This document shows, in pieces, positions 8,468-17,452 of a stretch of 64,000 nucleotides of DNA. Numbering within the stretch: position 1 is the first letter of the stretch; each line of letters opens with the position of its first letter. Source of the stretch: Thermoplasmata archaeon (GTDB lineage: Archaea > Thermoplasmatota > Thermoplasmata > Thermoplasmatales > Thermoplasmataceae); NCBI GenBank assembly GCA_021794355.1, contig JAJYRA010000025.1, positions 1-64,000 of the forward strand, given 5' to 3'. The notes under the pieces were generated by a model, which saw only the letters and a program-made list of their open reading frames with translations, searched no databases and was not told the DNA's origin. The position numbers and the translations under genes were made by a program.

Positions 8468-9922
8468 TTAATTCTGGAAAAGCTGGTAATTCGGTGGCTC
8501 TGATACAACCCTTATATCGTGTGGATGACTCTCAGTAAGTCCGTTATTTGTTATCTTAACAAAGAATGTATTTTCCTTGAGTTCCTTGATATTTTTGCAG
8601 CCAGCATATCCCATTCCTGCCCGGATTCCTCCCGTTAACTGGTAAACAACCTCTTCCACCCTTCCCCTGTACGGTACTGCACCTTCAACGCCCTCAGCCA
8701 CAAACTTGCTTCCTGAGAATTTCCCATATCTGTCTGAACCCTTACTGAGGGCCCCCATTGATCCCATTCCACGGTAAGTCTTGTATTTCCTCCCATTGAT
8801 GATCATTTCTCCACCCGGGCTCTCATCTGTGCCTGCAAGAAGAGAACCAAGCATGACACAGTCCGCACCGGCACCTATGGCTTTTACAATATCTCCTGAA
8901 AAACGAATGCCTCCATCTGCTATGACGGGAATATTATGCCTGGATGCTACATCTGCAGCATCACTTATAGCCGTAACCTGTGGCACTCCTATTCCTGCAA
9001 CAACTCTTGTGGTACATATGGACCCTGGCCCTATTCCAACCTTTAAGCCGTCCACATCGCATGCAATGAGATCTTCTGCTGCATCTGCAGTCGCAATATT
9101 TCCGACCACTATGTCCACCGTTAGCTCCTTTTTTAACTTCTTAATTGCAGTTAGAACATTTTCATTGTGTGCATGAGCCGTATCAATGACTATTACATCG
9201 GCACCCTCCTTTTCCATGAGTAGTGCACGATCCAGATCAAATGGTCCCACTGCAGCCCCAACCATGAGTTGCCCCTCCTCATCCCTTGAGGCAAGGGGAA
9301 ACTTATGCCTGGTGGTGATATCCTTTGATGTGATCAGACCCACAACCTTCATGTTATTATCAACCAGTGGCAACTTTTCCACCCTGTTGTTATATAACAT
9401 TCTTCTTGCTTCTTCTGGATCAATGTTATCACTTGCATAAATCACGTCCTTTGTCATGATATCTTTGACCTTTCCCTCTGTCCTTTCCGCAAATTCCAGA
9501 TCCCTCTTTGTTACGATTCCCACAAGTTTCTCACCCAGTACCACCGGAAATCCGGCTATGCCCTTAGATTCCATAATATTTTTTGCAACGCTTATGGGTG
9601 TATCCAAGTCTATGGTATGCACGTTTCTTATTATGAGGGATTCTGCCCTTTTTACCTTTCTGATCATGGTTGCCTCTTCGTTTCTTGACATATTTCTATG
9701 AATGATTCCCAGTCCTCCAATCCTGGCCATTGCAACGGCCATCTCCCACTCCGTAACAGTATCCATGGGAGATGATGTTATGGGAGAGTTGAGCCTAATT
9801 TTCTTTGAAAAAACACTCTTAATATCGGTTTCCCTTGGCTCTATGGGTGATCTTCTTGGCATAACCAGAACGTCATCAAAAGTAAGACCCTCTTTTGCTT
9901 TAGAAAGCTTTTCTGTATACAT
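8468..9922 (-). CDS. guaB: inosine-5'-monophosphate dehydrogenase
   Basis: Converts IMP to XMP with NAD, the first committed step to GMP. The barrel starts with LTFDDVLVMP, a CBS pair is inserted at about 95-210, the catalytic loop is GPGSICTTR (Cys-303) and the mobile flap contains RGMGSMGAL. Length 484 is normal and all key elements are present. Single gene with a 174-nt gap to the upstream-coded glpD end and its own TATA box. The partner reaction, GMP synthetase, is encoded at 22.1-23.1 kb in this window. Confidence 0.96.
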   Translation of the reverse strand: MYTEKLSKAKEGLTFDDVLVMPRRSPIEPRETDIKSVFSKKIRLNSPITSSPMDTVTEWEMAVAMARIGGLGIIHRNMSRNEEATMIRKVKRAESLIIRNVHTIDLDTPISVAKNIMESKGIAGFPVVLGEKLVGIVTKRDLEFAERTEGKVKDIMTKDVIYASDNIDPEEARRMLYNNRVEKLPLVDNNMKVVGLITSKDITTRHKFPLASRDEEGQLMVGAAVGPFDLDRALLMEKEGADVIVIDTAHAHNENVLTAIKKLKKELTVDIVVGNIATADAAEDLIACDVDGLKVGIGPGSICTTRVVAGIGVPQVTAISDAADVASRHNIPVIADGGIRFSGDIVKAIGAGADCVMLGSLLAGTDESPGGEMIINGRKYKTYRGMGSMGALSKGSDRYGKFSGSKFVAEGVEGAVPYRGRVEEVVYQLTGGIRAGMGYAGCKNIKELKENTFFVKITNNGLTESHPHDIRVVSEPPNYQLFQN

Positions 9923-9942
9923 GTTGTGGATAGAAGAGAGAC

Positions 9943-9956
9943 ATATTTAAATATTT
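9943..9956 (-). promoter_or_regulatory. TATA box of guaB
   Basis: ATATTTAAATATTT is centred about 27 nt before the guaB ATG at 9922 (minus strand), consistent with a leaderless or very short-leader transcript. Confidence 0.5.
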
Positions 9957-10157
9957 ATAATGACCTTTTGGGATTTGCAAATTTCTTCCATTCCTAAGTC
10001 CATTATGCATTGAGGGATATTTCCGGAAATCTAAATGATTGTTCCCTGGGAATATCATTCAACCTTTATGTTATCCATTTCATTTAACAATACACCGGAT
10101 TTTCCATACTAACTATTAAATTTTAAAACCCTGATTATTTTTTAAATCCGTACTCTT

Positions 10158-10937
10158 TTATTTTTTTAAAGTTTTTTCATTTATGTCTTGAAGAAATATA
10201 TCATTAGCGATCTCATTGAACATTTCCGAATATATTCCTACTTCCTTTTTCATTATATCGTTAAAATCGTAGGTAATTGCGTTGTAGTAATCCCTTAATA
10301 TGGATTTACTCATGTTGTGATCTGAGGATATCGCATCAATATGTCTAGTAATAAACCATTTTTCAAGATTCTTTAATTCCTTTAGATTTGGGTCATACTC
10401 CGTCTCCTTAAGGCTCACTGTAACTGCATATATGGAATACAAATCAAATATCTTGGAAATCATGTGCGTGATGTCAAATATTATTCTCAAATCTGTTTTA
10501 TAAACGTCCAGAGCATTATTCCCTATTACTAGGGCAAACTGCTCTTCCTGTAACAGATCTTCTGCCTTTCCTGAATCATTTCTAATGAGAACGGAGTTTG
10601 GGAACAGTTTATTCAGGATCAATTTTAGATAGAATGCAGTTGTTTCTGTTTCAGAGGTTACAGCGACCCTCATGCCTGGAAAAGGATCTTCACCCCTGGA
10701 TATGAGGAGATTGGAATTTGAATGGCCTTTTCCAGATATTGTGGGGGCATCAAGAATTTTAAGGGTGTCCCTATTCTTAAAATAATCCACCAACGATATC
10801 ATGGAATAGTCTACTTTTCCCTTTAAAACATCCTCGAGATTTTCTCTTGTGCTCCCCCTTGTTATGTTAAACTTGTTTCTGCCTCCATAATACAGCGGGT
10901 CACTGTGAATAAGATTGATTATTCTGAAGCTTTTCAA
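10158..10937 (-). CDS. mqnA: MqnA-like chorismate dehydratase of the futalosine pathway
   Basis: MqnA dehydrates chorismate to 3-[(1-carboxyvinyl)oxy]benzoate, the first futalosine-pathway step to menaquinone. This 259-residue protein has the periplasmic-binding-protein-like fold pattern of MqnA/MqnD: a short N-terminal strand with Ser-Asp-Pro-Leu-Tyr-Tyr, DYSMISLVDYFKN, RVAVTSETETTAFYLKLIL and ALVIGNNALDV, which parallel the MqnA segments for ligand binding. It overlaps mqnE by 4 nt (ATGA), so they form one operon. MqnA is preferred over MqnD from these segments and the mqnE partner; divergence is high, so assignment is good but not certain. Confidence 0.78.
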   Translation of the reverse strand: MKSFRIINLIHSDPLYYGGRNKFNITRGSTRENLEDVLKGKVDYSMISLVDYFKNRDTLKILDAPTISGKGHSNSNLLISRGEDPFPGMRVAVTSETETTAFYLKLILNKLFPNSVLIRNDSGKAEDLLQEEQFALVIGNNALDVYKTDLRIIFDITHMISKIFDLYSIYAVTVSLKETEYDPNLKELKNLEKWFITRHIDAISSDHNMSKSILRDYYNAITYDFNDIMKKEVGIYSEMFNEIANDIFLQDINEKTLKK

Positions 10938-12043
10938 AAATAGCCCCTGAGATTATAGAAAGTATCTCTCTTGGCTGGTATTTTTCCTATTTCGGATACT
11001 AAGCGGCTCAACTCTTCCACGGTCGTTATTTCATTTCTGTTGGTTGCCCCAAATATCTTCTCGCTAATAGCTGTCCCCACAAGATCATTTCCCCCGCCTG
11101 TAAGAGCCATCTGTCCTATGCCTCTTCCCACAGCGACCCAGTACACGCTGATGTTTCTCATCCACTTACCCATTATGAGACGGGCCATAGCTATCACCTT
11201 CAGATCCTTTTCTCCAGAGGCCGGTCCGGAAACTTTACCCATTTTCATTAGGGGCGTGTTTTCTGGACTGAATTTTAGGGGTATGAAAGACAGGAATCCA
11301 CCGGTGGTAGATTGAAGATCCCTGAGCCTGACCATGTGATCTATTATGTGACTCCAGTTTTCCACATGTCCATAGGTCATGGTTGAATTTCCCTTGATTC
11401 CCATTTCATGAATTATCTTTGCATCCTCAAGCCATTTTTCACCACTTATCTTCTCTTGAGTTGACATGATTTTTCTGATGCTCTGATCAAAAATTTCTGC
11501 TCCACCTCCAGTGTGCGCTTCCATTCCGGCTTCATGGAACCTTGTGACCGTTTCCTTTATGGAATTTCCGGTGATTCTTGCTATGAAATCTATCTCTGGA
11601 ATTGTCAGGGCCTTAAGAGTGGCCTCTGGCATATATTTCTTAACTGTTCTGAACAGCTCTTCGTAATATTCAAGGGGTAAATATGGGTTGAATCCTCCAA
11701 CAATGTGTATTTCCGTGGGGTTGTAGACCCTAGCTTTCTCAAGCTCCTTCTTAACATCCTCCATTGAAAGTTCATAACCTTTGTCAGTTTTTCCTTTGAG
11801 CTTCGCAGGAACATAGAAGGCACATATGGGACAGCTGGCTGCGCAGTAATTACTGTAATTTATATTATAGGATACTGCAAATGTAACCGTATTTCCAACC
11901 TGAAAATCAGTTAAATTGTCAGCCATGGACATTAGCTCCTGCATGTTGAACTGTTCCATAAGCTCCTTTCCCTCCTCCCTGCTTAACTTATGCCCTGACT
12001 TGAGAAGGTCGAGCCAATATTCCTGAGCATATGAATTAATCAT
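10934..12043 (-). CDS. mqnE: aminofutalosine synthase, radical SAM enzyme
   Basis: MqnE joins the MqnA product to the SAM-derived adenosyl radical to give aminofutalosine. The radical SAM cluster motif CxxxCxxC is present as CAASCPIC (Cys-67, 71, 74). Family-typical segments are EIHIVGGFNPYLP, HTGGGAEIF, STMTYGHVENWSHIIDHM and FIPLKFSPENTP, matching MqnE rather than MqnC. Length 369 is normal. It is the first gene of an mqnE-mqnA operon with a TATA box about 27 nt upstream. MqnC, which acts later, is encoded at 14.1 kb. Confidence 0.88.
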   Translation of the reverse strand: MINSYAQEYWLDLLKSGHKLSREEGKELMEQFNMQELMSMADNLTDFQVGNTVTFAVSYNINYSNYCAASCPICAFYVPAKLKGKTDKGYELSMEDVKKELEKARVYNPTEIHIVGGFNPYLPLEYYEELFRTVKKYMPEATLKALTIPEIDFIARITGNSIKETVTRFHEAGMEAHTGGGAEIFDQSIRKIMSTQEKISGEKWLEDAKIIHEMGIKGNSTMTYGHVENWSHIIDHMVRLRDLQSTTGGFLSFIPLKFSPENTPLMKMGKVSGPASGEKDLKVIAMARLIMGKWMRNISVYWVAVGRGIGQMALTGGGNDLVGTAISEKIFGATNRNEITTVEELSRLVSEIGKIPAKRDTFYNLRGYF

Positions 12044-12066
12044 GATGAGAAAGGATTACTTAGTTA

Positions 12067-12074
12067 TGTATAAA
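12067..12074 (-). promoter_or_regulatory. TATA box of the mqnE-mqnA operon
   Basis: On the minus strand TTTATACA is centred about 27 nt before the mqnE ATG at 12043. Leaderless spacing. Confidence 0.5.
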
Positions 12075-12196
12075 TTTTTTTTGAAAATATTTAAAAATTT
12101 AAGGTAATATCAGAAACGTCTCGATCCATTTCTAATTGCCTTCAAAATAAAATAGCTCATTTATTGTCGCTTTTAACACTTTCTTGACTATTTATT

Positions 12197-12583
12197 CTAT
12201 TGTTGATGAGAGTTAAGGAAATCCTGTTTCCAATGAAGATGATATATTAGTTCCAAAATTATATTCGGCGATAATATGACGGTATCTATAGCCAAAACTG
12301 GATAAAGTGAATAAATTTGCATCGGCGTATATAAAAGTTGGTTAATGTTCAGAATAGAGTAAAGAAGTGCAAATGTTTCTATCATTAGACCAGCAAAGTT
12401 GGAATAAATTGAATAAATCATATATTTTTTTGGTCTCCTATTTTTTACTGTAAGCTTATTTGGAAATTTATACCCGTAAACATACATGCCTAAAAATACA
12501 GTTGAAAGCACGAAAGCCGATCCTAAAAAGTAATAAAAATAAATAATGAATGAAGTAGGAAAACTTTGGTTAATTCCTAACAC
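12197..12583 (-). CDS. small polytopic membrane protein, partner of the secreted protein gene upstream
   Basis: Unrecognised 128-residue protein with about four hydrophobic segments (roughly residues 10-35, 52-72, 75-90 and 92-112), separated by a short basic loop (KNRRPKK). It starts inside the end of the secreted-protein gene (7-nt overlap, 12577-12583), so the two are translationally coupled. Composition is AT-rich with many Ile, Tyr and Leu. No enzymatic motif is visible. A small membrane protein tied to a secreted glycine-rich protein could be an immunity or export partner; that is inference only. Confidence 0.6.
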   Translation of the reverse strand: MLGINQSFPTSFIIYFYYFLGSAFVLSTVFLGMYVYGYKFPNKLTVKNRRPKKYMIYSIYSNFAGLMIETFALLYSILNINQLLYTPMQIYSLYPVLAIDTVILSPNIILELIYHLHWKQDFLNSHQQ

Positions 12584-13776
12584 CCCATATAAACAAAATT
12601 ATTATGCCCATATGAACTTACAAAGTTGTTTGCACCTTGTGATATATAAGCCCCTACGGCAGGTCCTACAGCGGGTCCCAATGGAATCGTCGGTAATATT
12701 CCTTGTACATTGCCATTACTGAGATAACCACTAATTGAAACCGAGCTTTGAAAAAGGACGACTTCTGGTTCCCATGGGTAGTAATAATCGCACGTGAGAA
12801 ACATCCACATATATTTATGTCCCCAATTCTGGTCAGCGAATGTTGACTGATAAATGTTATTGTATTCGCTCGAAAGTAATGCATAAGTTAGTCCAATAGC
12901 AATTGATGTTACAATACCTATAACTGCTCCTACAGCTAAACCAACCGGCCCTGCGGTTAAAACCCCAACGAGTGCCCCAGTTAATGCGGAAGTAAGGACG
13001 CCTGACCAAGTTAGAGTGCCACCAGGAAAGCCGGTTACAGAATTATAATACGTTTGTGCTGCACTTCCGGTGTAAATTGTATTTATGGTATCCTGTTCTC
13101 CATAATTGTAAGAAACCCAATGTCCTGCCAACGGATTCCACCAGGGTCCGGGTGTCCAATATGAAGAAGTGAAATAAGATATTGATAGCATATCCCACTT
13201 TCCTTGCGTTGATAGGACATACGATGGTGGTGCTGTGCCTAAGCTTTGTTGCTTTAAGAAGACATAAATAGAATTGTTATCCTTTATTGTGTATTTCCCA
13301 GTTGAGTTTAACTTTCCGTTATTGAGCATTGCGATGAATTCCTTATGAACTACACTGTTTTGCAATGTAAATTTTAATTTCTCCTGAGTAGTAATTTTTT
13401 GCAAAAGAATCATCCCCGATAGATTAGCTCGCAAGAATTGGGAAAGTAAATTCTTCATCCTTAGCTTACCATACATATGGAAATCCCTAATGTTTCCACC
13501 GTTGTAAGGATTTGCCTTTTCCTTGTTCATTAACCATAAAGTGAATGCGTTGGAGAACTTGTCAGTGAAATTAACTGGATTCGCTATAAAGTAACTCCTA
13601 TAATCCTGACTCATACTCATATTCGGTGTAGCATTGTCGTGAAACTGACCCAACTTCATATCTGCTGTAACATTGTTCTAATATCCTTTGGCAAATGAGG
13701 TTTGCATAGATGTTCCAAGGAACATAATTACTATGAAAACCGCAATCAGTCCCATTATTTTGTTTGTTATTTTCAC
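12577..13776 (-). pseudogene. secreted glycine-zipper protein, interrupted by an in-frame TAG after the signal peptide
   Basis: The ORF track starts at an internal ATG (13659), but the same frame extends upstream to a GTG at 13776. The extra codons encode a clear signal peptide: basic start MKITNK, hydrophobic core IMGLIAVFIVIMFLG and cleavage-type end TSFA-KGY. A TAG at 13678-13680 lies right after it. The mature part (about 360 residues) has a Trp/Tyr-rich middle, one long glycine-zipper hydrophobic stretch (near residues 220-262 of the tracked ORF) and a repeated GPAV near the C-terminus. Family unknown. It is either a recent pseudogene, a sequencing error or a readthrough case. A TATA element at 13801-13810 sits at leaderless distance from GTG 13776. 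Confidence 0.6.
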
Positions 13777-13800
13777 TCGTTGAGATCCTTCCTATAGTAT

Positions 13801-13810
13801 ATAAATATAC
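13801..13810 (-). promoter_or_regulatory. TATA element upstream of the secreted-protein cassette
   Basis: GTATATTTAT on the minus strand is centred about 29 nt before GTG 13776. It supports transcription beginning at the signal-peptide start rather than at the internal ATG 13659. AGGAAGGAT lies between the element and the start codon. Confidence 0.4.
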
Positions 13811-14061
13811 CATGACTTATACTAAAATGCAAACGATCGTGAGATTGCCTTGGCTTTCAATTATATGGCGATTATAAGATCTTTGTCAGATAATTTTTTT
13901 TTATTTTCTACTGAAAGTACCGAGTTCTAAAGAGAAATGATGTTTGTGATAGGTAGTGATTTATAATTGGGAAACCTCGTTAGAGCGTCGAGAAGTGTAA
14001 AGGTACAAAATTTTAATGAAAAATATATACAATCATTAATTTCAAATAATATTTACAATTA

Positions 14062-14068
14062 TTTATAA
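14062..14068 (+). promoter_or_regulatory. TATA box of mqnC
   Basis: TTTATAA is centred 25 nt before ATG 14090. The rest of 13811-14060 is AT-rich and shows no gene. Confidence 0.5.
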
Positions 14069-14089
14069 GCAAACTTACGATCTCATGTC

Positions 14090-15199
14090 ATGATAACTGT
14101 TGAAGAAAACCAGATCAATGTTATTTCAAATAAAGCCACGAATGGGGGAATTCTTGACAGGGATGAAATAGTTTACCTTTATGATGAGGTGGACATAAAG
14201 GATCTTGCCATACTTGCAAGAAAAATAACAGATTCAATCACTGGCAGACAGGTTTCCTTTGTTTCCAACATGATACTGAACTATACTAACATATGCAATG
14301 TAAGATGTAATTTCTGCGCATTTTACAGAACTGGGAGTGAGGAGGATTCTTACACTATGTCTCCAATTGACGTTGCAAAAAGGGTGAAGCTTTTCAATGA
14401 TAATTATGGCATAAGACAACTATTGATACAGGGTGGCGTCAATCCAGAACTGGAATTAGATTATTATACGGATCTTTTCAAAACCATAAAAGAGATGGTC
14501 CCTCAAGTGGGGATCAACGGATTGTCTACATCCGAAATATCTTTCATTGCAAGAAAGGAGAAGATGAGTGTTGAGGATGTGCTTGTTGCTCTGAGAGAAA
14601 GTGGACTTGAAACAATTCCAGGAGCTGGGGCTGAAATCTTTTCAAACGATGTAAGGAAAATCCTGAGGAGACCCCCGCGAAGTGGGCAACAATGGCTTGA
14701 TGTAATGGAAACAGCTCACAGGATAGGCATTCAGACCAGCTCCACCATGATGTTTGGACATGTGGAAAACAGTTACCACAGGGCAGACCACTTACTTGCT
14801 CTGCTTGAACTTCAGAAAAAATACAATGGTTTTCTATCCTTCACCCCATGGAACTTCGAACCGGGAAATACGGAACTCGAACGGGAGGGTCTTGTCACTG
14901 AAAGGGTCGGTGGCGAAGAGGTGCTGAGGAATATAGCCATTTCAAGAATAGTGCTGAACAGGCACATACCCATTATACAATCTTCATGGTTGACCAATGG
15001 GGTCGAAATGGGTCAGATAGCTCTTATGTTTGGAGCAAACGATTGGGGAGGAACCATATATGATGAGAGAGTGATTCCAGCCACGGGCAAGCAGGTAGGA
15101 AATCTGAGAAAGGACACCATTATAAGGTCCATAAAGAATATTGGCATGATACCTGTTGAAAGGGACAACAGATACAAAATAATTGAGACTAATTCCTGA
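14090..15199 (+). CDS. mqnC: cyclic dehypoxanthinyl futalosine synthase, radical SAM enzyme
   Basis: MqnC cyclises dehypoxanthine futalosine, forming the second ring of the menaquinone precursor. The cluster motif is CNVRCNFC (Cys-69, 73, 76) inside NYTNICNVRCNFCAFYR, and IQGGVNPELELDYY, IPGAGAEIF, TSSTMMFGHVENSYHRADHL and PWNFEPGNTELE follow MqnC rather than MqnE. Length 369. The gene is a paralogue of mqnE nearby but is transcribed divergently, with the secreted-protein cassette between. The stop at 15197-15199 lies 7 nt before the truD ATG, so mqnC and truD are probably cotranscribed. Confidence 0.88.
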   Translation: MITVEENQINVISNKATNGGILDRDEIVYLYDEVDIKDLAILARKITDSITGRQVSFVSNMILNYTNICNVRCNFCAFYRTGSEEDSYTMSPIDVAKRVKLFNDNYGIRQLLIQGGVNPELELDYYTDLFKTIKEMVPQVGINGLSTSEISFIARKEKMSVEDVLVALRESGLETIPGAGAEIFSNDVRKILRRPPRSGQQWLDVMETAHRIGIQTSSTMMFGHVENSYHRADHLLALLELQKKYNGFLSFTPWNFEPGNTELEREGLVTERVGGEEVLRNIAISRIVLNRHIPIIQSSWLTNGVEMGQIALMFGANDWGGTIYDERVIPATGKQVGNLRKDTIIRSIKNIGMIPVERDNRYKIIETNS

Positions 15200-15206
15200 A
15201 AACACC

Positions 15207-16391
15207 ATGGAATACAGCATAAAAATGGAACCTGAGGATTTTCAGGTTGAGGAGATTCCAGAAATAGTGGAAAAGCTGGATTCTGGAAAGTATACCATAT
15301 TAAAGATCAGACTGAAGAACTGGGAAACCAACCATTTCATAACCTATCTTTCAAGGTATCTTGGCATAAGTAGAAAGAGGGTTACCTATGCTGGAACAAA
15401 GGATAAGAGGGCGCTAACAACGCAGTATTTCTGTCTGAATGCAGGCATCGTGCAGGATGAAATTAGAATAAAGGACTGCGAAATTCTGGAAAAGTTCTAC
15501 GTGAATCACCCACTGAACCTCGGGGACCTCCGTGGAAACAGGTTCACCATAAGAGTTTTCTCCAATGATGATGAAAATTATTCCAGGGCCTGGAATAGGA
15601 TGAATGAGATCAGCTCTAGAGGGGCATTCTGGAATTTTTTTGGTATTCAGCGATTTGGAATGATGAGGTATAACACCCATGAGGTGGGAAGAAAAATCAT
15701 AAAGGAAGGGATGGAAAGTGCTGTCAAGGAATATCTGTATGATCCTGAAATAGACCATGATGATTTCAGGATAGAATTAGGAAAAACGTGGGACTACGCC
15801 CGTGGATTGATACAATATCCAGAGCATCTTCAGTTTGAAAGGGCACTCATGTCTGAACTGGTGGCAGGTAAATCCTATTCAGAAGCCTTTGAAGCTCTAC
15901 CAAAACCGCTTAGAATCATGTTTATCCACGCCTATCAATCTTTTTTGTTCAACAGGATTTTGAAGGAAAGGATGAATCTATCAAAAAACCCCCTCAAGAT
16001 TTATGACGGTGATTTAGTAAGCCCCATAGATCAGTTATACAACATAAATGAGGCAAATATTATAGAGGTAAATCAATTTAATCTGGAAAAGATTCAAAAA
16101 ATGACAGTTGAGAGAAAAGTGACCCCTCTGGCTCCCCTTATAGGTATGGAGACCAGACAACAGAACGGTGTTCCGGGAAATTTAATTACGAAAGTAATGG
16201 AAGAGGAAAATATAACATTCGAAGATTTTAGGGTAAGGGAAAAATCTGAACTTTCATCAAAGGGAAATTACCGTTCCATAGCCTTTGTTCCAAATGAAGT
16301 GGTATTGAAAGAAGAAAACGTTTTCCAGTTCACCCTGGGAAAGGGTATTTATGCCACAACCTTCCTGGATCAGGTCTTTAAACTAGATTAA
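15207..16391 (+). CDS. truD: tRNA pseudouridine(13) synthase TruD
   Basis: Isomerises uridine 13 in the D-arm of tRNA (Pus7 family). The catalytic Asp lies in YAGTKDKRA near residue 66. Other family segments are EDFQVEEIP at the N-terminus, HPLNLGDLRGNRF, FGIQRFG, and the insertion domain after about residue 170 containing AYQSFLFNRIL. About 394 residues is typical for archaeal TruD. ATG 15207 is preferred to the tracked TTG 15183, which overlaps mqnC. The 3' end overlaps the convergent TBP gene by 9 nt. Confidence 0.93.
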   Translation: MEYSIKMEPEDFQVEEIPEIVEKLDSGKYTILKIRLKNWETNHFITYLSRYLGISRKRVTYAGTKDKRALTTQYFCLNAGIVQDEIRIKDCEILEKFYVNHPLNLGDLRGNRFTIRVFSNDDENYSRAWNRMNEISSRGAFWNFFGIQRFGMMRYNTHEVGRKIIKEGMESAVKEYLYDPEIDHDDFRIELGKTWDYARGLIQYPEHLQFERALMSELVAGKSYSEAFEALPKPLRIMFIHAYQSFLFNRILKERMNLSKNPLKIYDGDLVSPIDQLYNINEANIIEVNQFNLEKIQKMTVERKVTPLAPLIGMETRQQNGVPGNLITKVMEEENITFEDFRVREKSELSSKGNYRSIAFVPNEVVLKEENVFQFTLGKGIYATTFLDQVFKLD

Positions 16392-16937
16392 ACCAACTTT
16401 CTGCAATTCTTTCTTTACCTTTATAACGGCCTGCTCTATTTCACTCTCTTCTTTGGCTCCGGTACAAACAACCTTTCCTGAACCAAAAAGCAAGAGAACT
16501 ACCTTTGGCTCCTCGACCCTGTAAACCAACCCGGGGAACTGCTCCGGTTCGTACTCAACATTTTCAAGGCCTAGGGACATGGCAATCTGAGTTAGATTCA
16601 AATCGGCCTCCAGATCGTAAACAGCCACTATGTTTTGAACCACAATATCAGGAGAATCATACACCTCAATGTTGGCCTTTTTTAAGGTGGAAATTATGGT
16701 TTGTATTGTCAGTCTAACATTTGCAAGGTTTTTAGCTCCAGTACAGTTAACCTTTCCACTTCTGAAAATCAATACTGCAGTCTTTGGTTCCTTAAGTCTG
16801 TAGATCAACCCTGGGAATTGTTCCGGCTCGTACTCTGATCCTTCCAGAGCCAGTGCTATTTTACTAAGATCCAGATGTTCCGCCAGGGACGTGGATGCCA
16901 CTATGTTTTCTATCTTGATTTTTTCTCTCTCACTCAT
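16383..16937 (-). CDS. tbp: TATA-box-binding protein
   Basis: Archaeal general transcription factor that binds the TATA box and recruits TFB and RNA polymerase. The saddle is built from two direct repeats of about 90 residues, each with IENIVAS/VQNIVAV, EPEQFPGL and VLIF/LLLFGSGKV-CTGAK. Length 184 is canonical, without the long N-terminus of eukaryotic TBP. Its own upstream region carries CTTTATATATA near 16965-16975 on the minus strand. The many TATA elements in this window are presumably its targets. Confidence 0.97.
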   Translation of the reverse strand: MSEREKIKIENIVASTSLAEHLDLSKIALALEGSEYEPEQFPGLIYRLKEPKTAVLIFRSGKVNCTGAKNLANVRLTIQTIISTLKKANIEVYDSPDIVVQNIVAVYDLEADLNLTQIAMSLGLENVEYEPEQFPGLVYRVEEPKVVLLLFGSGKVVCTGAKEESEIEQAVIKVKKELQKVGLI

Positions 16938-17109
16938 AAAAACCTATTCTCTTATATTTAAACTATATATAAAGATAACATTTTTAGCTCCATTAATAGA
17001 GATGTTGGATCACCCCCTCATGCACTGAACGTGATTCCTCTAAAATTTATAAGAATCTTGTAGGAACACTGGATAATTCACTTTTTACAAAATTACTCAA
17101 TTGAAGTTT

Positions 17110-17406
17110 TTACATATTCAAGGCGTCCCTTGCAACCTCGGACATCATGGATGGGTTCCATGGGGGTTCCCAGACCAGTTCCACATCTGCCATTTCCACT
17201 CCGGCCATATTTTCCACAATCTTCTGGGCCTCTGATAGAATCCATGGAGTTACGGGGCAGGTGGGGGCTGTCATGGTCATCTTAATGTAAACGTTATCGT
17301 TATTTATCTGAACGTCGTAGATGAGGCCAAGATTTACTATGTCCATACCTATTTCTGGATCTTCTACAGCCTTCAATTCTTCAAGTATTTCCTCTTTTGT
17401 AACCAT
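17110..17406 (-). CDS. MIP18/DUF59-family iron-sulfur assembly protein
   Basis: 98-residue single-domain protein with DPEIGMDIVNLGLIYD and the conserved Cys in MTAPTCPV (Cys-50), then WEPPWNPSMMS. The family (PaaD, SufT, MIP18/CIAO2) acts in Fe-S cluster assembly or delivery; a part in the same pathway as the sufCB genes at 62 kb is likely but not shown. It stands alone between TBP and coaD, separated from TBP by about 170 nt of AT-rich sequence without features. Confidence 0.85.
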   Translation of the reverse strand: MVTKEEILEELKAVEDPEIGMDIVNLGLIYDVQINNDNVYIKMTMTAPTCPVTPWILSEAQKIVENMAGVEMADVELVWEPPWNPSMMSEVARDALNM

Positions 17407-17452
17407 AATATCGTTTAAACATTAAATTCACATTAATATGTCTATTGTTTTT

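Noticed and set aside
13678-13680. Pyrrolysine at the TAG of the secreted protein
   Set aside because: TAG ends other genes in this window, no pyl gene is visible here, and a mutation or sequencing error is simpler.
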